Of a stretch of DNA of 34,119 bases, positions 19,974-29,192 are shown piece by piece. How positions within the stretch are numbered: position 1 is the first letter of the stretch; each line of letters begins with the position of its first letter. The translations under genes and the position numbers were made by a program. The stretch is from Candidatus Cloacimonadota bacterium (lineage in GTDB: Bacteria > Cloacimonadota > Cloacimonadia > Cloacimonadales > TCS61): the NCBI GenBank assembly GCA_030620155.1, contig JAUXFF010000007.1:1-34119 (forward strand), in the 5' to 3' direction. Below the pieces are notes generated by a model, which was given only the letters and a program-made list of their open reading frames with translations, made no database searches and was not told the origin of the DNA.

Positions 19974-20858
19974 TTGAATAAAGATTTTCGTTGTGGATTT
20001 GTATCAATAGTTGGGAAGCCAAATGTAGGAAAATCCACTTTAATCAATAAATTCCTTGGGGAAAAACTCTCAATAATCACTCCCAAACCTCAAACAACAA
20101 GGCAACAGGTTAAAGGTATTTTATCAAATGAAGAAAGACAGATTATTTTTCTCGATACTCCCGGCTTTCTAAAACCCCGTTATGAATTGCAGGAAAAAAT
20201 GCTTGAACATATCAGGAATTCTTTAAAAGATTCTGATCTGATTATTTTCATCACAGATGCCGATAAGTACCCTACAGGTTATGACAAAGAGCTGTGTAAA
20301 ATCTTAAACAAAATAAAAGTTCCTAAACTCGCCGTATTGAATAAAACAGATCTTGTTGAAGAATCAAATATAAAATTGAAGATAGATCTTTTAAATCAAC
20401 TCGATTTTGAGCAGGTTATCCCGATATCGGTTTTGTTTTCTAATGATTTTTCCGATTTACTGAAATTAATTACCAAATTCCTACCTTTAAATCCACCTTT
20501 TTATGATCCAGAGCAGCTTTCCGATATGCCAACCAGGTTTTTTGTTCAGGAAATAATTCTTGAACAGATATTTTTAAATTTTAATGAAGAGATTCCTTAT
20601 TCTTCAACAGTCGTAGTGGAACAATTCAAAGAAAAACCTAACAAAGTAGAAATTGCTGCGAATATCTGGCTGGAAAGAAAATCTCAGAAACCAATTTTAA
20701 TTGGAAAGAACGGACAGAAAATCAAAGCCATAAGAATTGCTTCTGAAAAGGAAATCTATAAAATTATAGGAAAAAGAATAAAACTTGATTTATGGATAAA
20801 AATCAAACCGAACTGGCGTAATAAGAAAAATGCTTTAAAAGAATTCGGATACAGATAA
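19974..20858 (+). CDS. era: GTPase Era
   Basis: GFVSIVGKPNVGKSTLINKFLGEKLSIITPKPQTTRQQVKGIL, FLDTPGF, NKTD, C-terminal KH domain; TTG start with AAGGAG RBS. Confidence 0.96.
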   Translation: MNKDFRCGFVSIVGKPNVGKSTLINKFLGEKLSIITPKPQTTRQQVKGILSNEERQIIFLDTPGFLKPRYELQEKMLEHIRNSLKDSDLIIFITDADKYPTGYDKELCKILNKIKVPKLAVLNKTDLVEESNIKLKIDLLNQLDFEQVIPISVLFSNDFSDLLKLITKFLPLNPPFYDPEQLSDMPTRFFVQEIILEQIFLNFNEEIPYSSTVVVEQFKEKPNKVEIAANIWLERKSQKPILIGKNGQKIKAIRIASEKEIYKIIGKRIKLDLWIKIKPNWRNKKNALKEFGYR

Positions 20859-20874
20859 ATTGCTTAAAAAAAAT

Positions 20875-20903
20875 TTGACATTGAATTAGACAAAAAATTA
20901 TTT
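20875..20903 (+). promoter_or_regulatory. Candidate promoter for the tRNA-Ser/Gln cluster
   Basis: TTGACA - 17 nt - TTATTT about 16 nt before the tRNA-Ser 5' end. Confidence 0.4.
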
Positions 20904-20918
20904 GTTTGAACCCAATCT

Positions 20919-21004
20919 GGAGGATTAGTTCTAATTGGTAAGACAGCGGTCTTGAAAACCGCCGGGCTTTGCCCTTGGGGGTTCGAGTCCCTCATCCTCC
21001 GCCA
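20919..21004 (+). tRNA. tRNA-Ser(TGA)
   Basis: GGAGGAT...ATCCTCC-G-CCA; anticodon loop CTTGAAA; long variable arm with GGGC-TTT-GCCC stem. Confidence 0.93.
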
Positions 21005-21022
21005 TTTAAGATCTTTATTTCT

Positions 21023-21116
<94 letters not shown>

Positions 21117-21130
21117 AAATTGATATCAGT

Positions 21131-21205
21131 TGGGCCGTCGTCAAGTGGTAAGACACATGGTTTTGGTCCATGTATACGGGGGTTCGAATCCTCCCGGCCC
21201 AACCA
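21131..21205 (+). tRNA. tRNA-Gln(TTG)
   Basis: TGGGCCG...CGGCCCA-A-CCA; anticodon loop TTTTGGT. Confidence 0.95.
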
Positions 21206-21240
21206 TTTTTGGAACCCCAAAGGGGGGACTTTTTATTATC

Positions 21241-21314
21241 TGGGCTGTAGTATAATGGTAGTACAGCGGATTCTGGTTCCGTATGTGGGGGTTCGACTCC
21301 TCCCAGCCCAACCA
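21241..21314 (+). tRNA. tRNA-Gln(CTG)
   Basis: TGGGCTG...CAGCCCA-A-CCA; anticodon loop TTCTGGT. Confidence 0.95.
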
Positions 21315-21328
21315 TTTTTTACTCATCT

Positions 21329-21508
21329 TCAATTATAATATCTCCTTATTGCAGCTCCACTCTCACAGTGTGTAATTCCCATTGAGACGATGGGGTTACT
21401 TATTACCAATTTTTCATTCTTAATATCTATTAAGTTACCTTGAACAAAAACAAGGATCTCTTTCACATATAAATCTATACTATGTTTTAGGAATAGGATT
21501 TCCATCAT
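21329..21508 (-). CDS. Candidate 59-aa ORF (below the ORF-track cutoff) containing the KLVISNPIVSMGITHC motif
   Basis: Minus-strand ATG at 21508 to TGA at 21329: MMEILFLKHSIDLYVKEILVFVQGNLIDIKNEKLVISNPIVSMGITHCESGAAIRRYYN*. The motif recurs at 29113 with only third-position changes. No clear Shine-Dalgarno, so it could be a gene remnant. Confidence 0.4.
   Translation of the reverse strand: MMEILFLKHSIDLYVKEILVFVQGNLIDIKNEKLVISNPIVSMGITHCESGAAIRRYYN
21372..21414 (-). repeat. 43-bp repeat, copy 1 (inverted relative to copy 2 at 29113-29155)
   Basis: Reverse complement aaaaattggtaataagtaaccccatcgtctcaatgggaattac matches copy 2 at 41/43 positions; contains a CCCAT...ATGGG palindrome. Confidence 0.92.
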
Positions 21509-21805
21509 TTTTTATAAAAACGATATAATCTCGAAACTGATATTCTATCTGTCAATTTTTCCTAAAAAGTTATAAAAGGTAAGTTAAATTAAAAAAACAT
21601 TTGACCCCGATTATTTTTATTAAAAGAATTGTCTTTTATAAATAATAAATTAATTATTTAATAGAAATAAGGTTTGAAAATTTGATTTTAGGAAATTATG
21701 ATTTGAGGATAATGATATATATTTTTTATGGAAACCACTAAATTATCTGCTAAGAATGTAAAAAAAAAGTGGTAAATTACTTTAAAGTAAAAATATGAGG
21801 TTATA

Positions 21806-24667
21806 ATGAGAAAAAATAAAATATTTATTGTTGAAGATGAGAGAATTATAGCTGAAGACATAAAAAGAACTTTATTAAATTTCGGATATGAGGTTCCGGC
21901 AATTGTTTCCTCTGGAGAAACCGCTATAGAACAGGCAAATGAGTTAAACCCTGATTTAGTTCTTATGGATATAATGCTGGAAGGTAAAATGAATGGTATT
22001 CAAGCAGCAAGTCGTATTCGTGAGAACTTAAATATTCCGGTAATTTACCTTACAGCTTATGCGAATGAGTACACACTGCAAAGCGCTAAGACTACTGAAC
22101 CCTTTGGTTATATAATCAAACCATTTGAAGAACGGGAACTTCATGCAACTATTGAAATGGCTTTTTATAGACATAAAATAGAAATTGCATTACACAAAAA
22201 ATCACACCAACAAGAGCTTTTGCTTGAATCGGCTAAGCATCTCACTTCCAGTCTTGATGTTAAAAAAGTACTTGCTCAAATTGGGAAGGGAGCAAGGGAA
22301 ATATTACATTCACATACTTGTGCTATATATCTCCTTGAGCAAAATAATAAAGTCTTACATCCTGTAGTTGTTATTGATCCTGAATATGAAAAAGAAACTC
22401 TCTCTACAAAACTCGATATTGATCAAAGTTTTACCGGGCTAGCTGTCAAAGCAAAAAAGGGGATGATCTTTAATTTTTCGGAAGAACAAAAATCCGGAAC
22501 CCATATCCCGGGAACACCAATACAAAAGGATGAACACATTATTGTAGCTCCATTTATTATTGATGATGAAGTAATTGGAGCAGTATGTTTAAGTAAAATA
22601 GGCACTGAATTCACAGAAGAAGACCTGACCCTGACAGAAGCATTTGCAACTTATGCATCAACTGCATTAAAGAATGCGCAAACTCACAGGCAATTGCAAA
22701 TCGAAATGGAAGAACGACAGATTGCTGAGAAAAAACTTCGCGAAACACAAGCCCGTTTAGCTCTAATATTTAAAAATGTTCCTAATATAATTCTTTATGA
22801 AAAATATGGCGGAAAAGAATTCGTCTCAGAAAATATTTACGACTTACTGGGATATAAAGCTGAAGAATTTTTAAATCGAAAGATACAGATTTCTAACATT
22901 ATTCACCCTGAAGATAAAAATATTATTAGTAGAAAATTTAAAAACTGGTTTGCTTCTGAGAAATATGATTTTCTAACTTTATGGTATCGTCTACAAAAAG
23001 CCGATAAATCTTATGTCTGGATTGAAGACAGAATTATTTTAATAAAACCTGAAACCGGGAAAAAATACATTGTTGGTATAATGATAGATAATTCTGATAT
23101 TAAACATGCTGAAGAAGCATTAAAAGAAAGTCAATTATTATATAAAGGAGTGGTAGAAGACCAATCGGAATTAATTATTCGTTATCGTTCCGACGGAACT
23201 TTAACCTTTATAAACGGAGCTTATTGTAGATATTATGATAGAGCTTATAGTGATATAATCGGAAGTAACTGGTTTAACACTTTTTTAGAAAATGATAAAA
23301 AAAAAATATGCGGGAAAATAATAAATCTCACTAAAAAGAATCCAACTCTAACTTTTGAATATAAAGAATCTTTCTCAGAGGATGAAACACGATGGATAGA
23401 GTGGACTATTAGAGCTATTTTTGATGAAGAAGATCATATTATCGAATACCAGTCCGTAGGTCGCAATATTACGGACAGTAAACTTGCTGAAAAGGAAAAA
23501 GAAAATATAATGAAGCAATTGATTCAATCTCAGAAAATGGAAGTTGTGGGACGTCTCGCTGGGGGTATCGCTCATGATTTTAATAACCTTCTTACAGCAA
23601 TAAATGGCTATGCTAACATTGCTTTAACAAAACTCTCTCCAGATAATCCTATCAAAAAAGACATAGAAGTTATCCAAAGCTGTGGAGAAAAAGCAGCAGA
23701 TCTAACAAGTCAGCTTCTTGCTTTTTCTCGAAAACAAATAGTCGAACCAGCTGTAATGAATCTAAATTCAGTTATCCTGGAAATGGATAAAATGTTAAAA
23801 CGTTTGATTGGTGAGGATATAGAATTCATTACTAGTCCGGGTAAAAATCTTAACTCGGTTAAGGTCGATAAAGGGCAAATTGAGCAAATTTTAACTAACC
23901 TGGTTGTAAATGCCAGAGATGCTCTAACTGATAGTGGAAAAATCATCGTTAAAACATCAAACGCTCATCTTGGAAAAGAGATCAGTTCAATTCATAATAA
24001 AATAGCACCCGGCAATTATGTAATGCTCTCAATTAAAGATAATGGAATTGGTATGAACGAAGAGGTTCAAAAACACATTTTTGAACCTTTCTTTACTACT
24101 AAAGACCATGGCAAAGGAACAGGACTCGGGTTAGCTACTGTGTTTGGAATAATTCAACAAAATAATGGTTACATCTTTATTGATAGTGAAGAAGGAAAAG
24201 GAACTGATTTTACAATATATTTCCAGGTTTGTGATGAAATCGCTGTAGAAGTTTCTGCTTCGATAGATAAAGATAACCTGCCTAAAGGTAATGAAACCAT
24301 ACTTCTTACGGAAGATGAACCCAGTATACGCGACTTTGTTTATGATATTCTTGAAGAATATGGTTACACAATATTAGAAGCTTCTAATGGTGAGGAAGCA
24401 TTAAAAATTACGAAACAATACAATAAACCTATTCATCTTTTATTCACTGATATGGTAATGCCAAATATGAATGGACATCAACTGGCTCAGGCAATCCGTA
24501 AATTACATCCTAAAATAAAAGTTCTCTTTATGTCCGGGTATACAGAATCCCCTGCTATTCAAAGAGGAATATTAGAAGAAACAACAGCTTTTTTACAAAA
24601 ACCATTTTCTTCCTCAGATCTGATTTTAAAAGTTCGAAAAGTTTTAGATTCAGAACAAAATAATTAA
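21806..24667 (+). CDS. Hybrid sensor histidine kinase (REC-GAF-PAS-PAS-HisKA-HATPase-REC)
   Basis: N-terminal REC (VEDE, LMDIML, IKPF); GAF region; PAS regions; H-box GRLAGGIAHDFNNLLTAI; N/G boxes NLVVNARDAL, GTGLGLATVFGI; C-terminal REC (LTEDEP, FTDMVMP, QKPF). Confidence 0.92.
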   Translation: MRKNKIFIVEDERIIAEDIKRTLLNFGYEVPAIVSSGETAIEQANELNPDLVLMDIMLEGKMNGIQAASRIRENLNIPVIYLTAYANEYTLQSAKTTEPFGYIIKPFEERELHATIEMAFYRHKIEIALHKKSHQQELLLESAKHLTSSLDVKKVLAQIGKGAREILHSHTCAIYLLEQNNKVLHPVVVIDPEYEKETLSTKLDIDQSFTGLAVKAKKGMIFNFSEEQKSGTHIPGTPIQKDEHIIVAPFIIDDEVIGAVCLSKIGTEFTEEDLTLTEAFATYASTALKNAQTHRQLQIEMEERQIAEKKLRETQARLALIFKNVPNIILYEKYGGKEFVSENIYDLLGYKAEEFLNRKIQISNIIHPEDKNIISRKFKNWFASEKYDFLTLWYRLQKADKSYVWIEDRIILIKPETGKKYIVGIMIDNSDIKHAEEALKESQLLYKGVVEDQSELIIRYRSDGTLTFINGAYCRYYDRAYSDIIGSNWFNTFLENDKKKICGKIINLTKKNPTLTFEYKESFSEDETRWIEWTIRAIFDEEDHIIEYQSVGRNITDSKLAEKEKENIMKQLIQSQKMEVVGRLAGGIAHDFNNLLTAINGYANIALTKLSPDNPIKKDIEVIQSCGEKAADLTSQLLAFSRKQIVEPAVMNLNSVILEMDKMLKRLIGEDIEFITSPGKNLNSVKVDKGQIEQILTNLVVNARDALTDSGKIIVKTSNAHLGKEISSIHNKIAPGNYVMLSIKDNGIGMNEEVQKHIFEPFFTTKDHGKGTGLGLATVFGIIQQNNGYIFIDSEEGKGTDFTIYFQVCDEIAVEVSASIDKDNLPKGNETILLTEDEPSIRDFVYDILEEYGYTILEASNGEEALKITKQYNKPIHLLFTDMVMPNMNGHQLAQAIRKLHPKIKVLFMSGYTESPAIQRGILEETTAFLQKPFSSSDLILKVRKVLDSEQNN

Positions 24668-24678
24668 ATCCATATAAT

Positions 24679-24714
24679 AAAAAAGGAAGCTGAAAATTTT
24701 CAGCTTCCTTTTTT
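24679..24714. terminator. Bidirectional terminator, perfect 36-bp palindrome
   Basis: AAAAAAGGAAGCTGAAAATTTTCAGCTTCCTTTTTT between convergent genes. Confidence 0.9.
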
Positions 24715-24732
24715 TCTATAACTATACCGAAT

Positions 24733-27444
24733 CTAGAAAGTTACGGAAATTCCTGCATTGAATGTTCTTGGAAGTCCAAAGTACACTTCTGCAGCACTAC
24801 CAGAATGAGGATAATGTGGAGGTGAACCCCAATCAGCCCAAGCATTGTAAGCGCTATTATCTACTGCATCTTGAACATACATTTCATCAAACAAATTGAA
24901 TATATGAGCAAAAGCTTCCATTTCAAGTCCTTTAATAATTGTAGGAAGTACATAAATTATATGAAGATCTACAACACTATATGGTGGGATTTCCCAACTT
25001 TCTTTTGTGTCATCTGGATCTCCACGGCTGAATGGATCCCATCCTGCATAGAAATCACAGAAATATTTATAGGATACGGTAGCTTTCAAACCCTCAACAG
25101 GAAATAATGTTGTTCCAAAAGCAAGTTGTGTTTGGGGAGCATCACCAACTTTGAGGTCTTTAACATAAATATCAAGAGTATCTAAGTTACCGGAAGGAAG
25201 TTCATATACAACATCTTCTAAATCGTTTAAGTATTTCCAGTCACCTTTTGAGAAAGAAATATCAAATTTAACCAATGGAATTGGTTGTGAATGAACTTCA
25301 AATTCAAAACCCATGTGTCTGGAATCAATACCACTTACAAAGACCTTTATTTCATCTTCCGGGGTATCTATTGTAATGCTTTTTGATTGATCATCCCAAT
25401 TCGTGTAGTAGAAACCGCCCTTAAAATTCAGCAATCCGTCCATACCAACAAAATTAAATCCAGTTTCAATAGCAATAAATTTTTCATTTTTTGGATCTTC
25501 AACTAGTTCTCCGGTCCAGTCATTAATTGCTTCATCAAATATCGGGCATTTGTTTACATAGCCGACATTTCCAAATGCTCCAAAATCATCTGTAAATCGA
25601 TAACTTGCACCACCTTTACCCTGGTAACCAAGAATCCAATCTGTTTCTGTAAATAATTCATCACCATCTTCATCAGCCGTAAAATAGTCTGTATAGGAAT
25701 ATTTAACAGCAGAAAGTCCACCCATACATGTAGCGGTCAGTTTATCTTTTGAATATTCACCTTGAGCATATCCACCAAACCAACCTACAGTATTGGTATT
25801 ATTATAATCAATTTTGCCGCCGAGACCTTTCTGGTAATCTTCTTCTGTCTCATCAAAATCATTACCGTCGAAGTGGTAATATTCACCTCCAAGTAGATCA
25901 CGTACTTCTCTGAAGTGGTCAATTTCCGCAGTTCTCCAATCAAGGCCAAAAGAAGTTTTAATTTGATCGTTGATAACGTATCTTAATTTGGATATTGCAC
26001 CAATAGTCCATTGAACATTACAACTATTTCGAAGAATACCGAAGGAACCTGTACTTGATGTATCATTTTCTGCAATTGTTGAATTCCAGTCAATAACTCT
26101 TGATGGACCGGAATAATCCCAATTCATACTGCCAAAATAACCAGTCCCACCACCTTTTCCTCCTGAAAAGTAAACAATGGAATAGACATCTAACTGTTCG
26201 TTTAATTTTGTAAACCAGTTTAAATTTATTTGTGGTTTATGATAGTAATTTTCACTTTCGTTGAGGAAATATGGAGAGTATCTATCATGTAGTTCACCAT
26301 TAAACCATTGCTTTGCTTTATAATCAGGACTTACAACGTTCCAGTTTTCATTGTAGAATATTCCATCTTCAGATTCAGGGAAATCAGAAAAATAGTCAGG
26401 AAGTTCATCATCAGGTACATCTGAATTGTCTTCTGCATATTCATGACTAAAAGCTGCCATATTCTGCGCCCACCGCCTCTGTCCATGTCTTTGAGGAGCA
26501 CCAGCAGCATAGAATTCAAGACGATTTTTTTCATTGATATTATAGCTTGCAGCAGCATAATATGACCAGGCATCAGTCCATGTTGCATCAATGATACCAT
26601 CACCTGTTTTACGAGTAAAATTAAAACTAAAGGCATATTTGTCATTAACTAAACCAGAATTTGCTACAATAGTGTTCTTTTTAAATCCTCCAGAGCCATA
26701 TTCTTGTTTAAAGAAAACACCCTTTTTCATTGTGGTTGGATCGGTAATCATATTCATAGTTCCGCCAATAGAGGGAACAGCAAGGTTAATTGCACTCAAT
26801 CCTCTCTGAACCTGGATAGAGGATGTGGCGTCACCAAGACCATCCCAGTTTGACCAATAAACCCAGCCATTTTCCATATCATTGATAGGAACACCATTGA
26901 TCATTACAGCAACATTTCTTTGATCAAAGCCACGAATAACTAAACGAGCATCACCTGCACCACCACCTTGAACGGTGGAATAAACACTTGGAGTATTTAT
27001 TAGAACAAGTGGAATATCACGTGAACCGAGGGACGAAATAATTTGTTCTTTTTCGACATCTGTAAATGCAACAGGTGTTTCAATTTTTGCACGATCTGAA
27101 ACAACATGTATACCCTCAATACTAATTGTTTCTACAATTAATTCAAAACTGACAACACTGGTTTCATTTTCTTTAACTTCGACTGTTTTTGTTTGTCTTC
27201 CATATCCCATAAAACTAACAGCAACCTCATGAATCCCAACAGAAACATTCTTCAAAATAAAACTACCATTCTTCTTGGTATAAGTTCCTGTCTTTTCATC
27301 ACCCAAATACACAGCAGCATTGGGTAGTGGATCACCTGTTTTCTGGATAATAACCTTACCTGCGATAGTACCTGTTTGAGCATAAATCGAAATAGGTAAA
27401 ACGAAAAAGATGAATAAAATAAATAAAATCAGTACTTTTTTCAT
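24733..27444 (-). CDS. TonB-dependent receptor with N-terminal carboxypeptidase-regulatory-like domain
   Basis: MKKVLILFILFIFFVLPISIYA signal; GTIAGKVIIQKTGDPLPNAAVYL...; plug domain VLINTPSVYS...GDARLVIRGFDQRNVAVMINGVPINDMENGWVYW; terminal FGLPRTFNAGISVTF. Start set at 27444 because ATGGAGGGTTGTATG makes GGAGGG the RBS; the track start 27456 overlaps it. Confidence 0.9.
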   Translation of the reverse strand: MKKVLILFILFIFFVLPISIYAQTGTIAGKVIIQKTGDPLPNAAVYLGDEKTGTYTKKNGSFILKNVSVGIHEVAVSFMGYGRQTKTVEVKENETSVVSFELIVETISIEGIHVVSDRAKIETPVAFTDVEKEQIISSLGSRDIPLVLINTPSVYSTVQGGGAGDARLVIRGFDQRNVAVMINGVPINDMENGWVYWSNWDGLGDATSSIQVQRGLSAINLAVPSIGGTMNMITDPTTMKKGVFFKQEYGSGGFKKNTIVANSGLVNDKYAFSFNFTRKTGDGIIDATWTDAWSYYAAASYNINEKNRLEFYAAGAPQRHGQRRWAQNMAAFSHEYAEDNSDVPDDELPDYFSDFPESEDGIFYNENWNVVSPDYKAKQWFNGELHDRYSPYFLNESENYYHKPQINLNWFTKLNEQLDVYSIVYFSGGKGGGTGYFGSMNWDYSGPSRVIDWNSTIAENDTSSTGSFGILRNSCNVQWTIGAISKLRYVINDQIKTSFGLDWRTAEIDHFREVRDLLGGEYYHFDGNDFDETEEDYQKGLGGKIDYNNTNTVGWFGGYAQGEYSKDKLTATCMGGLSAVKYSYTDYFTADEDGDELFTETDWILGYQGKGGASYRFTDDFGAFGNVGYVNKCPIFDEAINDWTGELVEDPKNEKFIAIETGFNFVGMDGLLNFKGGFYYTNWDDQSKSITIDTPEDEIKVFVSGIDSRHMGFEFEVHSQPIPLVKFDISFSKGDWKYLNDLEDVVYELPSGNLDTLDIYVKDLKVGDAPQTQLAFGTTLFPVEGLKATVSYKYFCDFYAGWDPFSRGDPDDTKESWEIPPYSVVDLHIIYVLPTIIKGLEMEAFAHIFNLFDEMYVQDAVDNSAYNAWADWGSPPHYPHSGSAAEVYFGLPRTFNAGISVTF

Positions 27445-27672
27445 ACAACCCTCCATTTTTTTTGGTTACTTAAAAAACACTGTGTTGAAAATTAAGTTTC
27501 TTGAATTCAGTGTCAAGATAAAATGTGTGTCTTGTCCATTAATTTTTTTAAAAAAATATCTGAAAAAAAATAAATGTTTCAGAAATAGTTTGACATCAGG
27601 TTTTAGGTAAATTTTCTAAAATTTAATAACCCGAAAAAAAAATATTTATTGTTCTTTATGGGAGGGGAAAAA

Positions 27673-28986
27673 ATGAATTTGTTACCAAAAATTCAGGAAA
27701 CAAACCTGAAAGGAAAAGTTGTATTAATACGAGTAGACCATAATGTTGTAAAAAAGGGGATAATAAAAGATCCATATAGGATAGATGCAAGCTTGGAAAC
27801 TATTAAATACGTGATTTTAAAAGGTGGTAAACCAATTATAATGTCTCACATAGGTAGACCAAGAGATAAAAAAACAGGAAAAATTGAAATATCAGAGAAA
27901 ACTTCAGTAAAACCAATTGTAGAATATTTGAAAACTAAATTAAATCTGGAATTTATAATCCCTTCTATACAACCTGATGAAAACTATGGATTAAAAGATC
28001 TTGAAGTTTCTGATCTTATAAAAGCTCTAAGATTAAACAAAATCGATGGTATTTATTTACCTAATACACGTTGGTTTGCAGGAGAAGAAGCTGGTGATGA
28101 AAGCACAATTAAATTTGGTAAAGAATTATCAGGGTTAGCTGACATCTTTGTTAATGATGCCTTTGGTTCCTGGCAACCTCATGCTTCAACATTTGAACCC
28201 ACCAAATATATTCCTTCCTATACCGGACTTTTAATGCAAAAAGAGATTGAGAATCTTTCCCGGGTTTTGAACCCCAAACGACCTTTATTAGCAGTGGTGG
28301 CAGGATCTAAATTCGATACAAAAATCCGTCCCTTAACAGCTATATTAAAAATGGCAGATCATCTGGTTCTTGGAGGTGTTATTTACAATGCATATCTCTG
28401 TGCTAAATATGGGTTTACAATAAAAGGAGTTTCAGAAGGGGATATACAAAGCGCAAAAAATTTCATTAAAGAAACAAAATTATATCAAGATAAAATCTTG
28501 GAATTGCCATATATTATTGAATCTGATATTTTAGAAGAAAAAACCGATGGTAAATTTAGAATTCACGACATTCGTAATTTAAAACAGGGTTGTAGCTTAA
28601 ATTATATCCTGGATATTTCTCCGGAATCATTCCAACTTGATAAAATCAAGCAAGTATTTTTTACTGCTAATACAATATTCGTTAACGCAGTTATGGGATT
28701 TACTCCAAACTTTTCAGAAGGAACAATTGCCTTAGACCTACTTATCAATGAAAATAAACAGGCATCAAAACTGTTCGGCGGAGGAGATACTCTACAAGAA
28801 CTTAAAACTTTATTACCTAAAATTTATAAACCTGCTTTAGAAAATGATAAATTTTATTTCTTTACAGGAGGAGGAACAATTTTAAAAGCCATTGAGCAAG
28901 GGTCAGCTGCTGGTTTAAGTCCTATACATGCCCTATTAAAAAAGAATCAAATAAAATCCAAAAATCGAGAAGCTTTCAAAAAATAA
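27673..28986 (+). CDS. pgk: Divergent phosphoglycerate kinase family protein
   Basis: RVDHNV, SHIGRPRDKK, NTRWFAGEEAGD, VNDAFGSWQPHAST, VAGSKFDTKI, FGGGDTL, FFTGGGTILKAIEQG. Start at ATG 27673 after GGAGGGG; the track start 27649 lies upstream of the RBS. Confidence 0.82.
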   Translation: MNLLPKIQETNLKGKVVLIRVDHNVVKKGIIKDPYRIDASLETIKYVILKGGKPIIMSHIGRPRDKKTGKIEISEKTSVKPIVEYLKTKLNLEFIIPSIQPDENYGLKDLEVSDLIKALRLNKIDGIYLPNTRWFAGEEAGDESTIKFGKELSGLADIFVNDAFGSWQPHASTFEPTKYIPSYTGLLMQKEIENLSRVLNPKRPLLAVVAGSKFDTKIRPLTAILKMADHLVLGGVIYNAYLCAKYGFTIKGVSEGDIQSAKNFIKETKLYQDKILELPYIIESDILEEKTDGKFRIHDIRNLKQGCSLNYILDISPESFQLDKIKQVFFTANTIFVNAVMGFTPNFSEGTIALDLLINENKQASKLFGGGDTLQELKTLLPKIYKPALENDKFYFFTGGGTILKAIEQGSAAGLSPIHALLKKNQIKSKNREAFKK

Positions 28987-29071
28987 AATTTAATCAAAAA
29001 CTTTTTCATAATATGTTGAAGACAGTAAAGTCAAATAGTTGACAAAAATAGCATTAGCGCTGTAGTTGTTC

Positions 29072-29094
29072 AAAAACTTTAACTAAAGTTTTTT
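29072..29094 (+). terminator. AT-rich intrinsic terminator downstream of the pgk-like gene
   Basis: AAAAACTTTA-AC-TAAAGTTTTTT. Confidence 0.55.
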
Positions 29095-29112
29095 AAAAGA
29101 TTGTATAAAATA

Positions 29113-29155
29113 AAAAATTGGTAATCAGTAACCCCATCGTCTCGATGGGAATTAC
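29113..29155 (+). repeat. 43-bp repeat, copy 2
   Basis: aaaaattggtaatcagtaaccccatcgtctcgatgggaattac; contains a perfect CCCATCG-TCT-CGATGGG hairpin; 38 nt before the histidine kinase ATG. Confidence 0.92.
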
Positions 29156-29192
29156 CCAATGTTACAATGGGAATAATTAAAAAAGGCATCTT

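Noticed and set aside
20919-21004. tRNA-Sec candidate because of long variable arm and Gln-like D-arm
   Set aside because: Anticodon reads TGA (Ser), not TCA; acceptor stem is an ordinary 7 bp.
21372-21414. 43-bp palindromic repeat as a CRISPR repeat or IS end
   Set aside because: Only two copies in inverted orientation 7.7 kb apart, no spacer array, no transposase, no target-site duplication seen.
26331-26645. 104-aa ORF on - strand, and 26591-26809 on +
   Set aside because: Alternate frame and antisense within the TonB-dependent receptor gene.
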